Shown piece after piece: positions 35,363 through 44,612 of a stretch of DNA of 64,000 nt. The stretch comes from Bradyrhizobium nivariense (GTDB taxonomy: Bacteria; Pseudomonadota; Alphaproteobacteria; Rhizobiales; Xanthobacteraceae), in the NCBI RefSeq assembly GCF_029846715.1, contig NZ_JARVWW010000021.1:62001-126000 (forward strand), in the 5' to 3' direction. Position numbers and translations under genes: made by a program. The notes under the pieces are model-generated. The model was not told the DNA's origin. It did no database searches and saw only the letters and a program-made list of their open reading frames with translations. Position 1 is the first letter of the stretch. Each line of letters starts with the position of its first letter.

Positions 35363-36406
35363 ATGATCAATCGCAGAACCCTCTTAACGACCGCATTGAC
35401 GCTCGGGGCTATGAAGGCGTTTCCGGGACTAAGCTACGCCCAGGCCCGTCCGCTGGTTTTCGCCACTTTCACAGGTAGCTGGGAGGAGGCCCACAAAGCG
35501 GTGCTGGTGCCGGCCTTCCGCAAGGCGAACGCCGATGCATCGATCGTGCTTGATCCAATGCTGTCCGTCGACCAGATCGCAAAAGTGAACGCAGCGCGCG
35601 CTAATCCGCCGATCGATGTGATGCTGCATGATCCCGGTCCGGCTCTCGTTGCTATTGGTCAGGACCTCGTCGAGGCGTTCCCGGTCGAGAAGAGCACCTA
35701 TTACAAGGACCTCATTGCCGAAGCACAGGAGCCGATGGGACCGGCGCCGTTCTTCCAAGTCGTCGGGCTCACCTACAATCCCGACACGATCAAGACTCCG
35801 CCTACCTCGTGGGCCGATCTCTGGAAGCCGGAGTTCAAGGGAAAAGTCGGCATTACCAATCTCAATTCGACGCTTGGCACCGGATGGCTTGTGGAAATCG
35901 CCAAGATGCATGGCGGATCGGAAGCCAATGTCGATCCCGCCTTCAAGGCATTGGAAGCGCTGAAGCCCAACCTGGCAGCGGTCGCAGCCAATCCGGGTGC
36001 ATTGGCGACGTTGTTCCAGCAGGGGCAGATCGATATTTCGCCCGGTAATTTCAATGCCATCCAAATCCTCAAGGCGCGCGGCGTTCCCGTTGAATTCGTG
36101 GCGCCGAAGGAAGGCGCGATCGCCTTCAAGACCACGATCCACGTCGTCAAGAACTCGCCAAACAGGGAACTCGCCTTCAGGCTCATTGAAGCGTCCCTCT
36201 CGCCCGAGGTGCAGACAACCCTGATGAATTCGCCCTATCTGATCGTTCCGACGAATTCAAAGGTCCCGATGGGGGGTGAAATCGCCCGCGTGCTGGCGAA
36301 AGACACCGCGGAATTGAAGAAGAAATTCGTCTTTCAAGACTGGAAGAAGATCAACGAGCAGCGTTCCGCCTGGATCGAACGGTTCAACCGCGAAATCAAG
36401 CTCTGA
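35363..36406 (+). CDS. ABC transporter substrate-binding protein, PotD-like family
   Basis: Periplasmic binding protein of 347 aa. Signal peptide with paired arginines (MINRRTLLTTALTLGA) ending near SYAQA; a Tat route is possible. The mature start RPLVFATFTGSWEEAHKAVLVPAFRK and APFFQVVGLTYNPDTIKTPPTSWADLWKPEFKGKVGI are standard for the family-1/PotD-like proteins used for polyamines, iron and putative opines. It is the second gene of the ABC operon, 34 bases after the ATPase gene. Confidence 0.91.
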   Translation: MINRRTLLTTALTLGAMKAFPGLSYAQARPLVFATFTGSWEEAHKAVLVPAFRKANADASIVLDPMLSVDQIAKVNAARANPPIDVMLHDPGPALVAIGQDLVEAFPVEKSTYYKDLIAEAQEPMGPAPFFQVVGLTYNPDTIKTPPTSWADLWKPEFKGKVGITNLNSTLGTGWLVEIAKMHGGSEANVDPAFKALEALKPNLAAVAANPGALATLFQQGQIDISPGNFNAIQILKARGVPVEFVAPKEGAIAFKTTIHVVKNSPNRELAFRLIEASLSPEVQTTLMNSPYLIVPTNSKVPMGGEIARVLAKDTAELKKKFVFQDWKKINEQRSAWIERFNREIKL

Positions 36407-36417
36407 GGACCACGACG

Positions 36418-37281
36418 ATGGCTGCCGCATCGGTGCCGCGCGACGTCACATCATACGGCATAGGGCTGGCCACACCGCTGGCCCTGTTCTTCCTGTTCTT
36501 CTTCGTCGCGCCATTGGTGCAGCTGTTCGTTCTGTCGCTGCACAACGATACGGCCGGTGTCGTCTGGGGTATCGGCCAATACGTTCATTTCCTGACCGAT
36601 CCATTCAGCCTGAGTGTACTTGGCTCAACGCTACTCCTGGGCGCGGAAGTGACCGCATTGTGCCTGGTGCTGGGTTTTCCAATCGCATGGCTCTACCACC
36701 GCGTCGGATCGCGCGCCCAGACGCTCATCATCCTCATCGTGCTTTTGCCGCTGCTGACGAGCGTCGTGGTACGCACCTTTGCCTGGATCGTGATCCTGGG
36801 CCGTCAGGGCATCATCAACTCGACGCTTCTCTCAATCGGTGCAATCGACACTCCAATTCGCCTTCTCTACACCCAGGTCGGGGTGGTCCTTGCTCTGGCC
36901 CAGGTTCAGATGCCGTTGATGACGTTGCCGCTCATCACCGCGCTCGGTCGGATTGACATGAACCTTGAGGATGCGTCCTGCTCTCTCGGTGCCGGAAGCT
37001 GGCGTACCTTTTGGAGAGTGGTGCTGCCATTGTCACTGCCAGGCGTGATCGCCGGTTGCACGCTCACCTACGCCGCAGCCATCACGGCCTTCATCACGCA
37101 ATCCCTCGTCGGCGGTGGACAAATGCTCTTCATGCCGATGTATCTCTACCAGCAGGCCTCGACACTACAGAACTGGCCATTTGCCTCCGCGATCTCGATC
37201 ATCTTTCTTCTTGCGGTTCTCGCCGTCGTGACCGTGTTCGGCATGCTGGGCCGGTTGTCACGCGGATATGGTGGAGCCTGA
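36418..37281 (+). CDS. ABC transporter permease (PotB-like)
   Basis: Inner-membrane permease of 287 aa with six or so helices. The EAA loop appears as EDASCSLGAGSWRTFWRVVLPLSLPGVIAG. An N-terminal helix FFLFFFVAPLVQLFVLSLHND and VVRTFAWIVILGRQGIIN match the PotB group. It starts 11 bases after the binding-protein gene, and its end is three bases before the next permease. Confidence 0.92.
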   Translation: MAAASVPRDVTSYGIGLATPLALFFLFFFVAPLVQLFVLSLHNDTAGVVWGIGQYVHFLTDPFSLSVLGSTLLLGAEVTALCLVLGFPIAWLYHRVGSRAQTLIILIVLLPLLTSVVVRTFAWIVILGRQGIINSTLLSIGAIDTPIRLLYTQVGVVLALAQVQMPLMTLPLITALGRIDMNLEDASCSLGAGSWRTFWRVVLPLSLPGVIAGCTLTYAAAITAFITQSLVGGGQMLFMPMYLYQQASTLQNWPFASAISIIFLLAVLAVVTVFGMLGRLSRGYGGA

Positions 37282-37284
37282 TCG

Positions 37285-38100
37285 ATGGGTGGCCGAAAAC
37301 GCACATGGGAGGCCATCAGCTTCGAAGTCGTCATGACGGCGGTCGCGCTGATCGCGCTGATCGTCATCATCGCGCCCTCGCTTGTCGTTCTGATCGTCTC
37401 GTTCACCAACGGCTTTTCACTCAAATTTCCGCCGCCCGGCTATTCGGCGCGGTGGTACGCTGAGCTGTGGAACGCTTGGCAACTGCATTTTGCCGCAAAG
37501 AACAGCTTTGTCGTCGCGATGTGGTCGACCGGCCTGTCCGTCGTGCTCGGCGTTGCCGCGGCCCTGGCCATTGCACGCTCGCCTACGCTATCGGCACGCC
37601 TGCTGGACTCGCTGTTCATGTCGCCGCTGGTGCTTCCCGCGCTCGCCTTTGGGCTCTCCGCCCTGATGCTGTTCTCGCTGGTAGGCCTGCCGGTATCCCC
37701 GCTCACGCTGATCATAGGCCACACCGTTGTCTGCGTTCCCTATGTGGTGCGCAACACGGTGGCGGCGCTCGCCCAGCTGGAGACGACCCTGCTGGAAAGT
37801 TCAGCCATTCTCGGCGCCAGCCGCTTTTACACGTTTCGAAGGATCGTATTTCCCCTGATCCGCCCGGGGGTCATTGCCGGCGCGTTCATCGCCTTCATGT
37901 CCTCGTTCGACAATGTGCCTGTCTCGCTGTTCCTGCGGGATGCGGCAACCGACATGTTGCCGATCCGGATGTGGCAGGACCTTGAGGGCAAGCTCGACGT
38001 GACAATCGCCGCATTGTCGGGTGTTCTCATCATCGCCACGGTGGCGCTCATGGCGATCATGGAGCGCGTCACCGGCCTCTCGAAGCGATTGACCAGCTGA
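37285..38100 (+). CDS. ABC transporter permease (PotC-like)
   Basis: Inner-membrane permease of 271 aa. Its EAA loop reads ESSAILGASRFYTFRRIVFPLIRPGVIAG, and VLGVAAALAIARSP with FMSPLVLPALAFGLSALML match the PotC group. It completes the ATPase, binding protein and two permeases needed for one importer. The convergent hydroxyisourate-hydrolase-like gene ends eight bases past its stop. Confidence 0.92.
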   Translation: MGGRKRTWEAISFEVVMTAVALIALIVIIAPSLVVLIVSFTNGFSLKFPPPGYSARWYAELWNAWQLHFAAKNSFVVAMWSTGLSVVLGVAAALAIARSPTLSARLLDSLFMSPLVLPALAFGLSALMLFSLVGLPVSPLTLIIGHTVVCVPYVVRNTVAALAQLETTLLESSAILGASRFYTFRRIVFPLIRPGVIAGAFIAFMSSFDNVPVSLFLRDAATDMLPIRMWQDLEGKLDVTIAALSGVLIIATVALMAIMERVTGLSKRLTS

Positions 38101-38108
38101 CGCGCGTC

Positions 38109-38450
38109 TCACGCACCGCGAAACAGGGAATAGCCCCAGCGGGTGAACTTCATTGGCAGATGAAAATGCTGATCCACCTCCTCAATCCTGAAACGGAAAG
38201 GCGCGACAGTGAGAAAGCTGGCGCCAGCGCCACCCGCGAAGAATTCGCCAAGGTGAAAGTGAACCTCGTATTCACCTGCCTCGATTCCCAATCCGCCTAC
38301 GACTGGATGGTCGAGCTGGCCATTCGAGCCAAGTCGGCCTTCTGCGATCCGCGTGGGTGCGGGTTCGATGCGCCATATTTCGACACGCAAGCCCTGGGCC
38401 GGACGCCCGCTCGCGACATCAACAGCATGAATCGATATTCCGCCGGCCAT
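38109..38450 (-). CDS. Transthyretin-like protein, 5-hydroxyisourate hydrolase family, with variant C-terminus
   Basis: A 113-aa transthyretin-fold protein. The N-terminus GISIHAVDVASGRPAQGLRVEIWR and C-terminal FRIEEVDQHFHLPMKFTRWGYS fit 5-hydroxyisourate hydrolase, including the two catalytic His residues (SIHAVD and HFHLP). The family-defining last four residues are YRGS, whereas this protein ends FRGA, removing the catalytic Ser and Tyr. It may act on a related ureide or hydantoin imide. It is divergent from an MFS transporter gene 45 bases away. Confidence 0.85.
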   Translation of the reverse strand: MAGGISIHAVDVASGRPAQGLRVEIWRIEPAPTRIAEGRLGSNGQLDHPVVGGLGIEAGEYEVHFHLGEFFAGGAGASFLTVAPFRFRIEEVDQHFHLPMKFTRWGYSLFRGA

Positions 38451-38494
38451 TTGCTCTCCTGCCCTATGGTTCCTGGTCTGCCAGGCCCTGGCAG

Positions 38495-39685
38495 ATGATA
38501 CACGCACCGACGGCAGCTCAGCCAGCACTCTTGCCAGCACTCTTGCCAGCACTCGCGGCCATGACGTGGCTGCAGGCGCTGGTCGCGCTCGCGTTGTTTG
38601 CACCGGGGGCTGTGGCACCCTCCGCCCACCTCGATATTCTCAGCCTCTCGATGTTTTCCACCGCCGTCTTCGCCGTCGGCGTCGTCACATCGTTTTGGAC
38701 GGGCGGCCTGATCAACCGCGTCGGCTCGCTGCGCATGGCAACCCTCTGCGGCAGCGCGGTGATCGCCAGCATGGCACTCGCGGCCTTCGGATCAAGTCCG
38801 GCCCTGCTTTTGGCAGGCCTTTGTCTCGGCCTCGCCTTCGGTCCCGAGACACCCGCCAGCGCGGCATTGCTGGGCAAACTGGTGACCGGTGAGCGACGTC
38901 CACTGGTCTTCTCGGTGCGCCAGACCGGTAATCAGATTGGTGCGGTCTGCGGCTCGCTTGCGTTGCCCGCTATCGCTATCTGGCTTGCCCCGCGGTGGTC
39001 CTTTGCAACGGTAGGTGCCTGTGCCATCGGCGGGATTATCGTGTTCGAATGGCTCCGCCCGCGATATAAAGGGCTAGCACTAGCGCCTCCGCAACTCGGC
39101 ATCCGCGCACGGCTGGCATTGGTGAGCTCGGACCGGCGTATCGCAGCGCTCGCGGCGGCTTCGATTCCCTTTAGTGGAATGCAGCTCGCTCTCAACACTT
39201 TCTTTGTCTCGCTCGGTGTACGCGAACTCGGGCTCGGCCATCTCGAAGCCGGAGCCGCGCTGGCCTGCGCGCAAGCGGGCGGCTTGTTCGGACGGCTCGG
39301 CTGGGGTTTCCTTGCGATGCGCATCAATTCCGCGCGCATAGTCCTGATCGGCCTGGGACTGGGAATGGCCGTTTGCGCAGCGGTGTTCGGGCTATGGGGC
39401 GGCATGCTTGGCAAAGCGGGACAGTATTCGCTCGCAGCAGCTTTCGGTCTGACGGCAAGCGGCTGGAATGGTATCTTTCTCGCGGAGGTCGCCCGGCTTG
39501 CGCCGCAAGACCGCATTGGCGAGACGACCGGAGCCGTGTTGACAGCTTCGTATGCGGGCTTGCTGGTGACGCCTGTTCTGATTTCGGCCATTGAAACCCT
39601 CGCCAGCCTTGCCGGCGCGTTCATCGGCCTCGCGATCCTTGCGTTTGGTGGGACGGTAGCGCTACTCCGGGGAGGCGCGCGATGA
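38495..39685 (+). CDS. Major facilitator superfamily (MFS) transporter
   Basis: An integral membrane carrier of about 396 aa with twelve predicted helices. A GGLINRVGSLRMATLCG loop corresponds to the MFS loop 2-3 motif, and GWGFLAMRINSARIVLIG to loop 8-9. The ATG at 38495 is used; an ATG at 38561 just before helix 1 is equally plausible because neither has a clear ribosome site and a 12-base tandem repeat lies between them. The stop overlaps the start of the amidase gene by four bases, so the two are coupled and the carrier may import or export the amidase substrate or product. Confidence 0.88.
   Translation: MIHAPTAAQPALLPALLPALAAMTWLQALVALALFAPGAVAPSAHLDILSLSMFSTAVFAVGVVTSFWTGGLINRVGSLRMATLCGSAVIASMALAAFGSSPALLLAGLCLGLAFGPETPASAALLGKLVTGERRPLVFSVRQTGNQIGAVCGSLALPAIAIWLAPRWSFATVGACAIGGIIVFEWLRPRYKGLALAPPQLGIRARLALVSSDRRIAALAAASIPFSGMQLALNTFFVSLGVRELGLGHLEAGAALACAQAGGLFGRLGWGFLAMRINSARIVLIGLGLGMAVCAAVFGLWGGMLGKAGQYSLAAAFGLTASGWNGIFLAEVARLAPQDRIGETTGAVLTASYAGLLVTPVLISAIETLASLAGAFIGLAILAFGGTVALLRGGAR
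38521..38554 (+). repeat. Short 12-base tandem repeat in the MFS 5' region
   Basis: GCCAGCACTCTT is present almost three times in tandem (38521-38532, 38533-38544, 38545-38554). Read in frame it encodes PALLPALLPAL. Such repeats are slippage-prone and here would change the length of an N-terminal tail, or of the leader if translation begins at 38561. Confidence 0.7.
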
Positions 39686-41079
39686 ATGCGCACGACATCG
39701 TCGCCGCAGTTTCGAGCAGGCGCATGTCAGCCGTCGAAATCGTCCGCGGGGCGCTGGATCGCATCGGGGCCGCCACAGCGCTCAACGCCGTCGTGACTGT
39801 TGACGCCGAGCGGTCACTGTCGGACGCGGCCAACACTGACCGTCGCTTGCAGCTCGGTGAAAGCATGCTCCTTGCCGGCGTCCCCGTTGTGGTCAAGGAC
39901 AATATCTGGGTCGGTGGCTGGCGGGTCACGCAGGGATCCCGGCTTTTTGCCGACTTTGTGGCGCCGTGCGACGCCATAGCCGTCGAGCGATTGAAGCAGG
40001 CGGGAGCTATTGTCGTCGGCATGGGCGCCACGTCTGAATTCGCCTGCAAGGGCGTGACGACGTCGCTGCTGTTCGGGCCGACACGACATCCGCTCAATCC
40101 GGAATTGACACCCGGTGGCTCCTCGGGCGGTCCGGCAACGGCCGTCGCAGCTGACCTTGTACCGCTGGCGATCGGCACCGACGCCGGCGGCTCAAGCCGG
40201 CGTCCTCCGGCCCATGTCGGTGTTGTCGGCTTCAAGCCATCATATGGTGCCATTCCATATGGCCCGGGGTTCGCCGAGCCGTTCTTCGACATATCCGTGA
40301 TCGCACCGATCGCCCGCAACGTCGCGGACGCGGCTCTCGCCTTCGAGGCGATGGCAGGTCCAGATGCCCGTGATTCTGATTCCGCATTGGTTGAAAGCGG
40401 TGACGCAGGCTCCTCGGATTTGCGAATCGCATTCTCGCCGAATTTAGCGCTGGATATCCCTGTCGATCCCGTCATCGCCGAAAGGCTCGAGGCCGTCGTC
40501 GAGCATCTCGGCAAAAAGGGACTGCGAATTTTCCGTCGGGACCCGATCTGGCCGCAAAGTGCCACCGAGGAGGCGCTGATGCCTCTGCAGCATGCGGGAC
40601 TTGCCAGGCTCTACGGCGCTGCCTTCCAAGAAGATCCAGGGCAATTCGACCCCGATGTGGCCAATCAGATCGAACGCGGTCTGTCGTTGCGCGGAGTGGA
40701 GGTAGCGGCCGCACTCGGCGCAAGTACCGCCATCAGAGCCGCGCTCGCCGACTTCTTTTGCGAGTTCGACCTTCTGCTGGCCCCGACCGTTCCCTGTACT
40801 GCTTGGCCCCTTGTACAACTGGGCCCCAAAATGATCGACGGCAAGGAAGTAAACCCTCGGGCTCACGCCGCCTTCACGCCATTCGTCAATCACGCGCGCC
40901 TGCCCGCGATTTCAATCCCCTGCGGCCGGAACGCTAGCGGCCTTCCATTCGGGATTCAGATCATCGCGCGAAGGGGCCAAGACCGGATGCTGTTGCGTAC
41001 GGCAATGCGCATAGAGGATGAGATATGTTCATGCCCCCCGCGCGTCTCGCAGGGTGCGCGGCCGTTCCGTAACCACTGA
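39682..41079 (+). CDS. Amidase signature-family enzyme
   Basis: Second amidase of the region (465 aa). The catalytic Lys is in PVVVKDNIWVGGW, the cis-Ser in PGGSSGGPATAVAADL, and the nucleophile in GTDAGGSSRRPPAHVG. It resembles short-chain or aryl amidases and Asp-tRNA-amidotransferase A paralogues; the substrate is unknown. Translational coupling to the MFS carrier suggests a transported amide or carbamate. It differs from the amidase at 32763-34151 and is not a recent duplicate. Confidence 0.91.
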   Translation: MNAHDIVAAVSSRRMSAVEIVRGALDRIGAATALNAVVTVDAERSLSDAANTDRRLQLGESMLLAGVPVVVKDNIWVGGWRVTQGSRLFADFVAPCDAIAVERLKQAGAIVVGMGATSEFACKGVTTSLLFGPTRHPLNPELTPGGSSGGPATAVAADLVPLAIGTDAGGSSRRPPAHVGVVGFKPSYGAIPYGPGFAEPFFDISVIAPIARNVADAALAFEAMAGPDARDSDSALVESGDAGSSDLRIAFSPNLALDIPVDPVIAERLEAVVEHLGKKGLRIFRRDPIWPQSATEEALMPLQHAGLARLYGAAFQEDPGQFDPDVANQIERGLSLRGVEVAAALGASTAIRAALADFFCEFDLLLAPTVPCTAWPLVQLGPKMIDGKEVNPRAHAAFTPFVNHARLPAISIPCGRNASGLPFGIQIIARRGQDRMLLRTAMRIEDEICSCPPRVSQGARPFRNH

Positions 41080-41292
41080 TTATGAAGTCCGAATTCATCG
41101 AACGCGCTGATGATAGGTCAGGCGTAGTGCAACGTCGGCATGGTTCAAGAAAACACCTCAATAGAACGTGAAGGATATGATGAACCTGGACCACGCCGCC
41201 AATCGACGGCGGGTTCCAGTCGGGGAGGCGCAGCGATCGAGACCGACGTTCGCAAATAGTTGCGATCCAAGCCGTGGCTTCCGCAAGCCTCG
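41080..41292. other. 213-base convergent intergenic region, nothing recognised
   Basis: Between the plus-strand amidase and the minus-strand oxidoreductase. No clear terminator or coding remnant was found. Confidence 0.3.
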
Positions 41293-44200
41293 TCATGCGT
41301 CAATGACGAGATCGGAAAGTGGAACGGCCTGACAGGTCAGGCAATGCCCGTCATCCAACTCCGGGCAATCGACGAGATGGCGGACCTCGCCGGTTTTGAT
41401 CGGCACGACGCAGCTCTCGCATTGTCCGACGCGGCAGCCGCTCGGAATCGCAATACCAGCGTTTTCCGCCACCGCGAGAATGCTGGCCAGCGGCGTCTGC
41501 GGCGACCATGTCAATGTGCGCGCAGAGCGGGCAAAATGGATTCGGCGCGACATCAGGCCATCGAGTGCGGGCGGCGCGGGAGAGCGGAAGCGTTCCTTGA
41601 AAATCTCGAAGACTGGTACACCGCGCGCCTGCAGGTCTGCGCCGACCTCGTCCATCATCTCATCCGACGCGCACATGTAGATCCGCGCGCGCTCGCGGAG
41701 CAATCCCGCGTCGATGTCCGACACGGTGAACCGGCCTAGCCGATCGAAGCAGTCGCCGCTCCGTGGGCAGCTCAGATGCGTGACGAGCGTCAGGTTCGGC
41801 AGCCTCTGCTGCAACGCTTCAAGCCGTTGATGGAACGGACGGCTTTCGCTATTCCGGCAGCCATAATGCAGCGTGACGCGTGGCTCGTCGGCGCCGCCCT
41901 CGAGCGTTTCGAGATAGGATAGGAACGGCGTGATGCCGATGCCGCCGGCAATCAAGACGATCGGAAACTCGTTGCGCAACGGCAGCACGAAGCCGCCCTT
42001 CGGTGACTGCAATTCGACGGTGTCGCCCGGTGCGAGATCGTGCCTGACCGCCGTCGAGACCTGCCCGCCTTCAATGTGCCTGACACCGATCCGATAGGCA
42101 TCGGGCGCAGGGATCGCGGCCCCGGTGAGCGAGTACGAGCGGATCGCCTCGCCAATCCGAAGGCTAACAAATTGGCCTGGCCGGAAGGCCGGAATTGGGC
42201 CACCATCGACTGGCCGTAACGTCAGCCCCACCACATCGGCGCATTCCTCGCGGCGCTCCGCGACGACGAAGGAGCGCCAGCCCTGCCAAGCGGTGCTTTC
42301 GTCACGTTCGACATCGCCGGCAAAGGAGCGCAGCGCCAGCGATCCGCTCAGGGGATCGCGCCCGCGTTCCGAGATGACGGCGTTGAAGCTGGCGCCGACA
42401 AGCCGGGTCTCGTCCGGCAGATAGCCTGGCAGGCCGAGATCCGGCGCAGGCTGCCACCAGCCATAATCGCTCGCCACGACGTCCTGCGCGAGCGCTTCGT
42501 TGAAGGCCGCGCGCATCCGGATCGCGCCCATACGGCTGCGCACCAACATCCAGTCACCCTCCAGGATATTCTTGCGGCGGGCGAGTTCGGGATGGATCTC
42601 GGCGGTCGGCTCGGCGCGCTTGCGGCGCAGCGAATTGATGCCGCGATGTTGGCTGTGGCAGAAATAACCGCTATTGGCGGAAAACAGCGTCAGCGGAAAC
42701 GCATCACTGCGCCTCTCGGCCGGCTCGACGAAGCGCGGCACCGCCGGATAACCGTGGCGATGCAGCAGTTCCGAATAGAGCTCGGCCTTGCCGGTCTGCG
42801 TGGCGAAGCCGGTCGTCTGGTATTTGCGATGGCCGTGCTTGAGCGGCACACGAATGCCTTCGGGCCTCGCCCGCAGTGCTTGCAGATCGAGGCCGAGCGG
42901 GGCGAGCAGATGCTCAAAGCCCCTCTCGACATCGCCATCAAAGAAAAGCTCGCCCATGCCGAGCCGCGTGGCGAGTTGAAACACGATCCACATATCCGAA
43001 CGGGCTTCGCCCTGACGCGGAATCATTTGCGGGCGCAGCTGCACCAGTTCCTGCGCCTCGGGCGAGATCTCGAAGCCGAGGCGCAATGCCTCGTGCTCCC
43101 AGGGGCTCGACACCGGCAGCACGATATCAGCCATCTCGGCGGTGGGGTTCAGGAACAAATCGCAATGGACCTGGAAGTCGAGCGCCTTCAGTGCCTCACG
43201 TCCGCGCTCCGGCGCCGGATGCGAGACCAGCAAATTGGAGCCGAACGCGAACAACGCGCGCACGCGGTAAGGTTTCCCGGTCAGCGCCGCGTCGTAGAAA
43301 TCGGTGGAGGTGATCCAGCCGTCGGCCGGCGGCCCGAGCGGCCGTTCCGACAGCCCGAGCGTACGTGCTCGCGCTTCTGGTGGAATCATCGCCATGGAAT
43401 GCAGCGACGGCACCGGAAGGCTCGGCATCCTGACATTGCCGCCCGGCGCATCGAAATGGCCGGTCAAGGCATAGAGCGTTGCGACGGCGCGTTCGGTCTG
43501 CGAGGCATTGCTGTGCTGTCCAAGGCCGGTCCAGCCGTGATAGCAGACCGATGATGCCTTAGAGATCGTGGCCGCAAGTTCCTCAACTTGCGCCGCCGGG
43601 ATGGCGGTGATGCGCTCGACCGCTGTGGGATCGTAGGGCTCCGCTGCCGCGACATAGTGATCGAAACCGGTGCGGCAGGCGATTGCGCCTTGAGGGCCGA
43701 TGACATCGAAGCATCCTTCGAGCGCTGCGGTCGCGAGCCCGCCCTCGGCCGCCACCGCTTCGCCCGCGACCGCGTCCCAGACCAGAAAGCCGTCGCCTTC
43801 AAGCCCGATATCGCCGGCCCGCAGGAAGCAACCGTCGCTGTCGCGGATCAGGAAGGCAGCGTTGGTCCAATGCCGCACGAAGTCGGCGTCATAGGCCTGA
43901 TTGACGATGAGCCAACGCGCGAGGCCGAGCGCCAGCGCCGCATCGGTGCCGGGGCGGATGCGCAGCCACAGATCCGCGTCGCGCGCCGAGCCGGTCCGGC
44001 GCGGGTCGATCACCGCGAGCTTTGCGCCCTTCGCCCGCGCGGCGCTGATCGCCTCCGCCTGAGCTAGCCAGACATTGGCAGGGTTGTGGCCCCAGAGCAG
44101 GATCAGTTCGGAATGGCGATAGTCTGGCGTCGGCAGGGCACAGCCAAAGGTGAAGGCGTGGGCGTGGTCCTTGTGCCAATTGCAGATCTCGGTCGAAAAG

Positions 44201-44610
44201 CAATTATTCGGGCTGCCGAAGCCGCGGATGAAGCGCTGGATCCAGTCAAGGCTGTCGGATGTCGAGGACGAGGAGCCGGAGGTCACCGCGAACGCGACCG
44301 ATTCCGCCCCGGTCTCCTCACGGTAGCGCCCCAGCCGCTCGGCGATCTCGGTCAGCGCCTCGTCCCAGGAGATCGGCACGAAGCCGGGATCGGCGGCTCC
44401 CTTCGGCGCGGTGCGTCGTAATGGCGTCTTGAGGCGGCGGGCCGAATGCGCGATCTCCGGCGCGGCCCTGCCCTTTGGACATATTGCCTTGCCGGTTGGA
44501 TGAACCGGGTTCGGCCGCACCGCGACGAGCCTGTCATCCTCGACGACGTTGATCGTGCCGCAGCGGGAGCGGCAGAGCGTGCAGAAGCCAGGCTTTTCCT
44601 GCGTAGACAT
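41293..44610 (-). CDS. Molybdopterin oxidoreductase fused to a flavin/[2Fe-2S] reductase module
   Basis: A 1105-aa multidomain redox enzyme. Residues 1-60 bind a [4Fe-4S] cluster (C10, C13, C17, C44). About residues 65-740 are a bis-MGD enzyme of the formate dehydrogenase/nitrate reductase family, with a probable Mo-ligand Cys at about 143 in STEICNWHKDHAHA. Residues about 775-1010 are a ferredoxin-reductase domain (FAD motif RSYSL, NAD motif IAGGIGITPFLSYLE). The last 85 form a plant-type [2Fe-2S] domain (CRVGQCESC, then HCLTC). The chain could carry electrons between NAD(P)H and Mo without other subunits. It begins two bases after the LhpI-like gene. The substrate is unknown. Confidence 0.93.
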   Translation of the reverse strand: MSTQEKPGFCTLCRSRCGTINVVEDDRLVAVRPNPVHPTGKAICPKGRAAPEIAHSARRLKTPLRRTAPKGAADPGFVPISWDEALTEIAERLGRYREETGAESVAFAVTSGSSSSTSDSLDWIQRFIRGFGSPNNCFSTEICNWHKDHAHAFTFGCALPTPDYRHSELILLWGHNPANVWLAQAEAISAARAKGAKLAVIDPRRTGSARDADLWLRIRPGTDAALALGLARWLIVNQAYDADFVRHWTNAAFLIRDSDGCFLRAGDIGLEGDGFLVWDAVAGEAVAAEGGLATAALEGCFDVIGPQGAIACRTGFDHYVAAAEPYDPTAVERITAIPAAQVEELAATISKASSVCYHGWTGLGQHSNASQTERAVATLYALTGHFDAPGGNVRMPSLPVPSLHSMAMIPPEARARTLGLSERPLGPPADGWITSTDFYDAALTGKPYRVRALFAFGSNLLVSHPAPERGREALKALDFQVHCDLFLNPTAEMADIVLPVSSPWEHEALRLGFEISPEAQELVQLRPQMIPRQGEARSDMWIVFQLATRLGMGELFFDGDVERGFEHLLAPLGLDLQALRARPEGIRVPLKHGHRKYQTTGFATQTGKAELYSELLHRHGYPAVPRFVEPAERRSDAFPLTLFSANSGYFCHSQHRGINSLRRKRAEPTAEIHPELARRKNILEGDWMLVRSRMGAIRMRAAFNEALAQDVVASDYGWWQPAPDLGLPGYLPDETRLVGASFNAVISERGRDPLSGSLALRSFAGDVERDESTAWQGWRSFVVAERREECADVVGLTLRPVDGGPIPAFRPGQFVSLRIGEAIRSYSLTGAAIPAPDAYRIGVRHIEGGQVSTAVRHDLAPGDTVELQSPKGGFVLPLRNEFPIVLIAGGIGITPFLSYLETLEGGADEPRVTLHYGCRNSESRPFHQRLEALQQRLPNLTLVTHLSCPRSGDCFDRLGRFTVSDIDAGLLRERARIYMCASDEMMDEVGADLQARGVPVFEIFKERFRSPAPPALDGLMSRRIHFARSARTLTWSPQTPLASILAVAENAGIAIPSGCRVGQCESCVVPIKTGEVRHLVDCPELDDGHCLTCQAVPLSDLVIDA

Positions 44611-44612
44611 CG

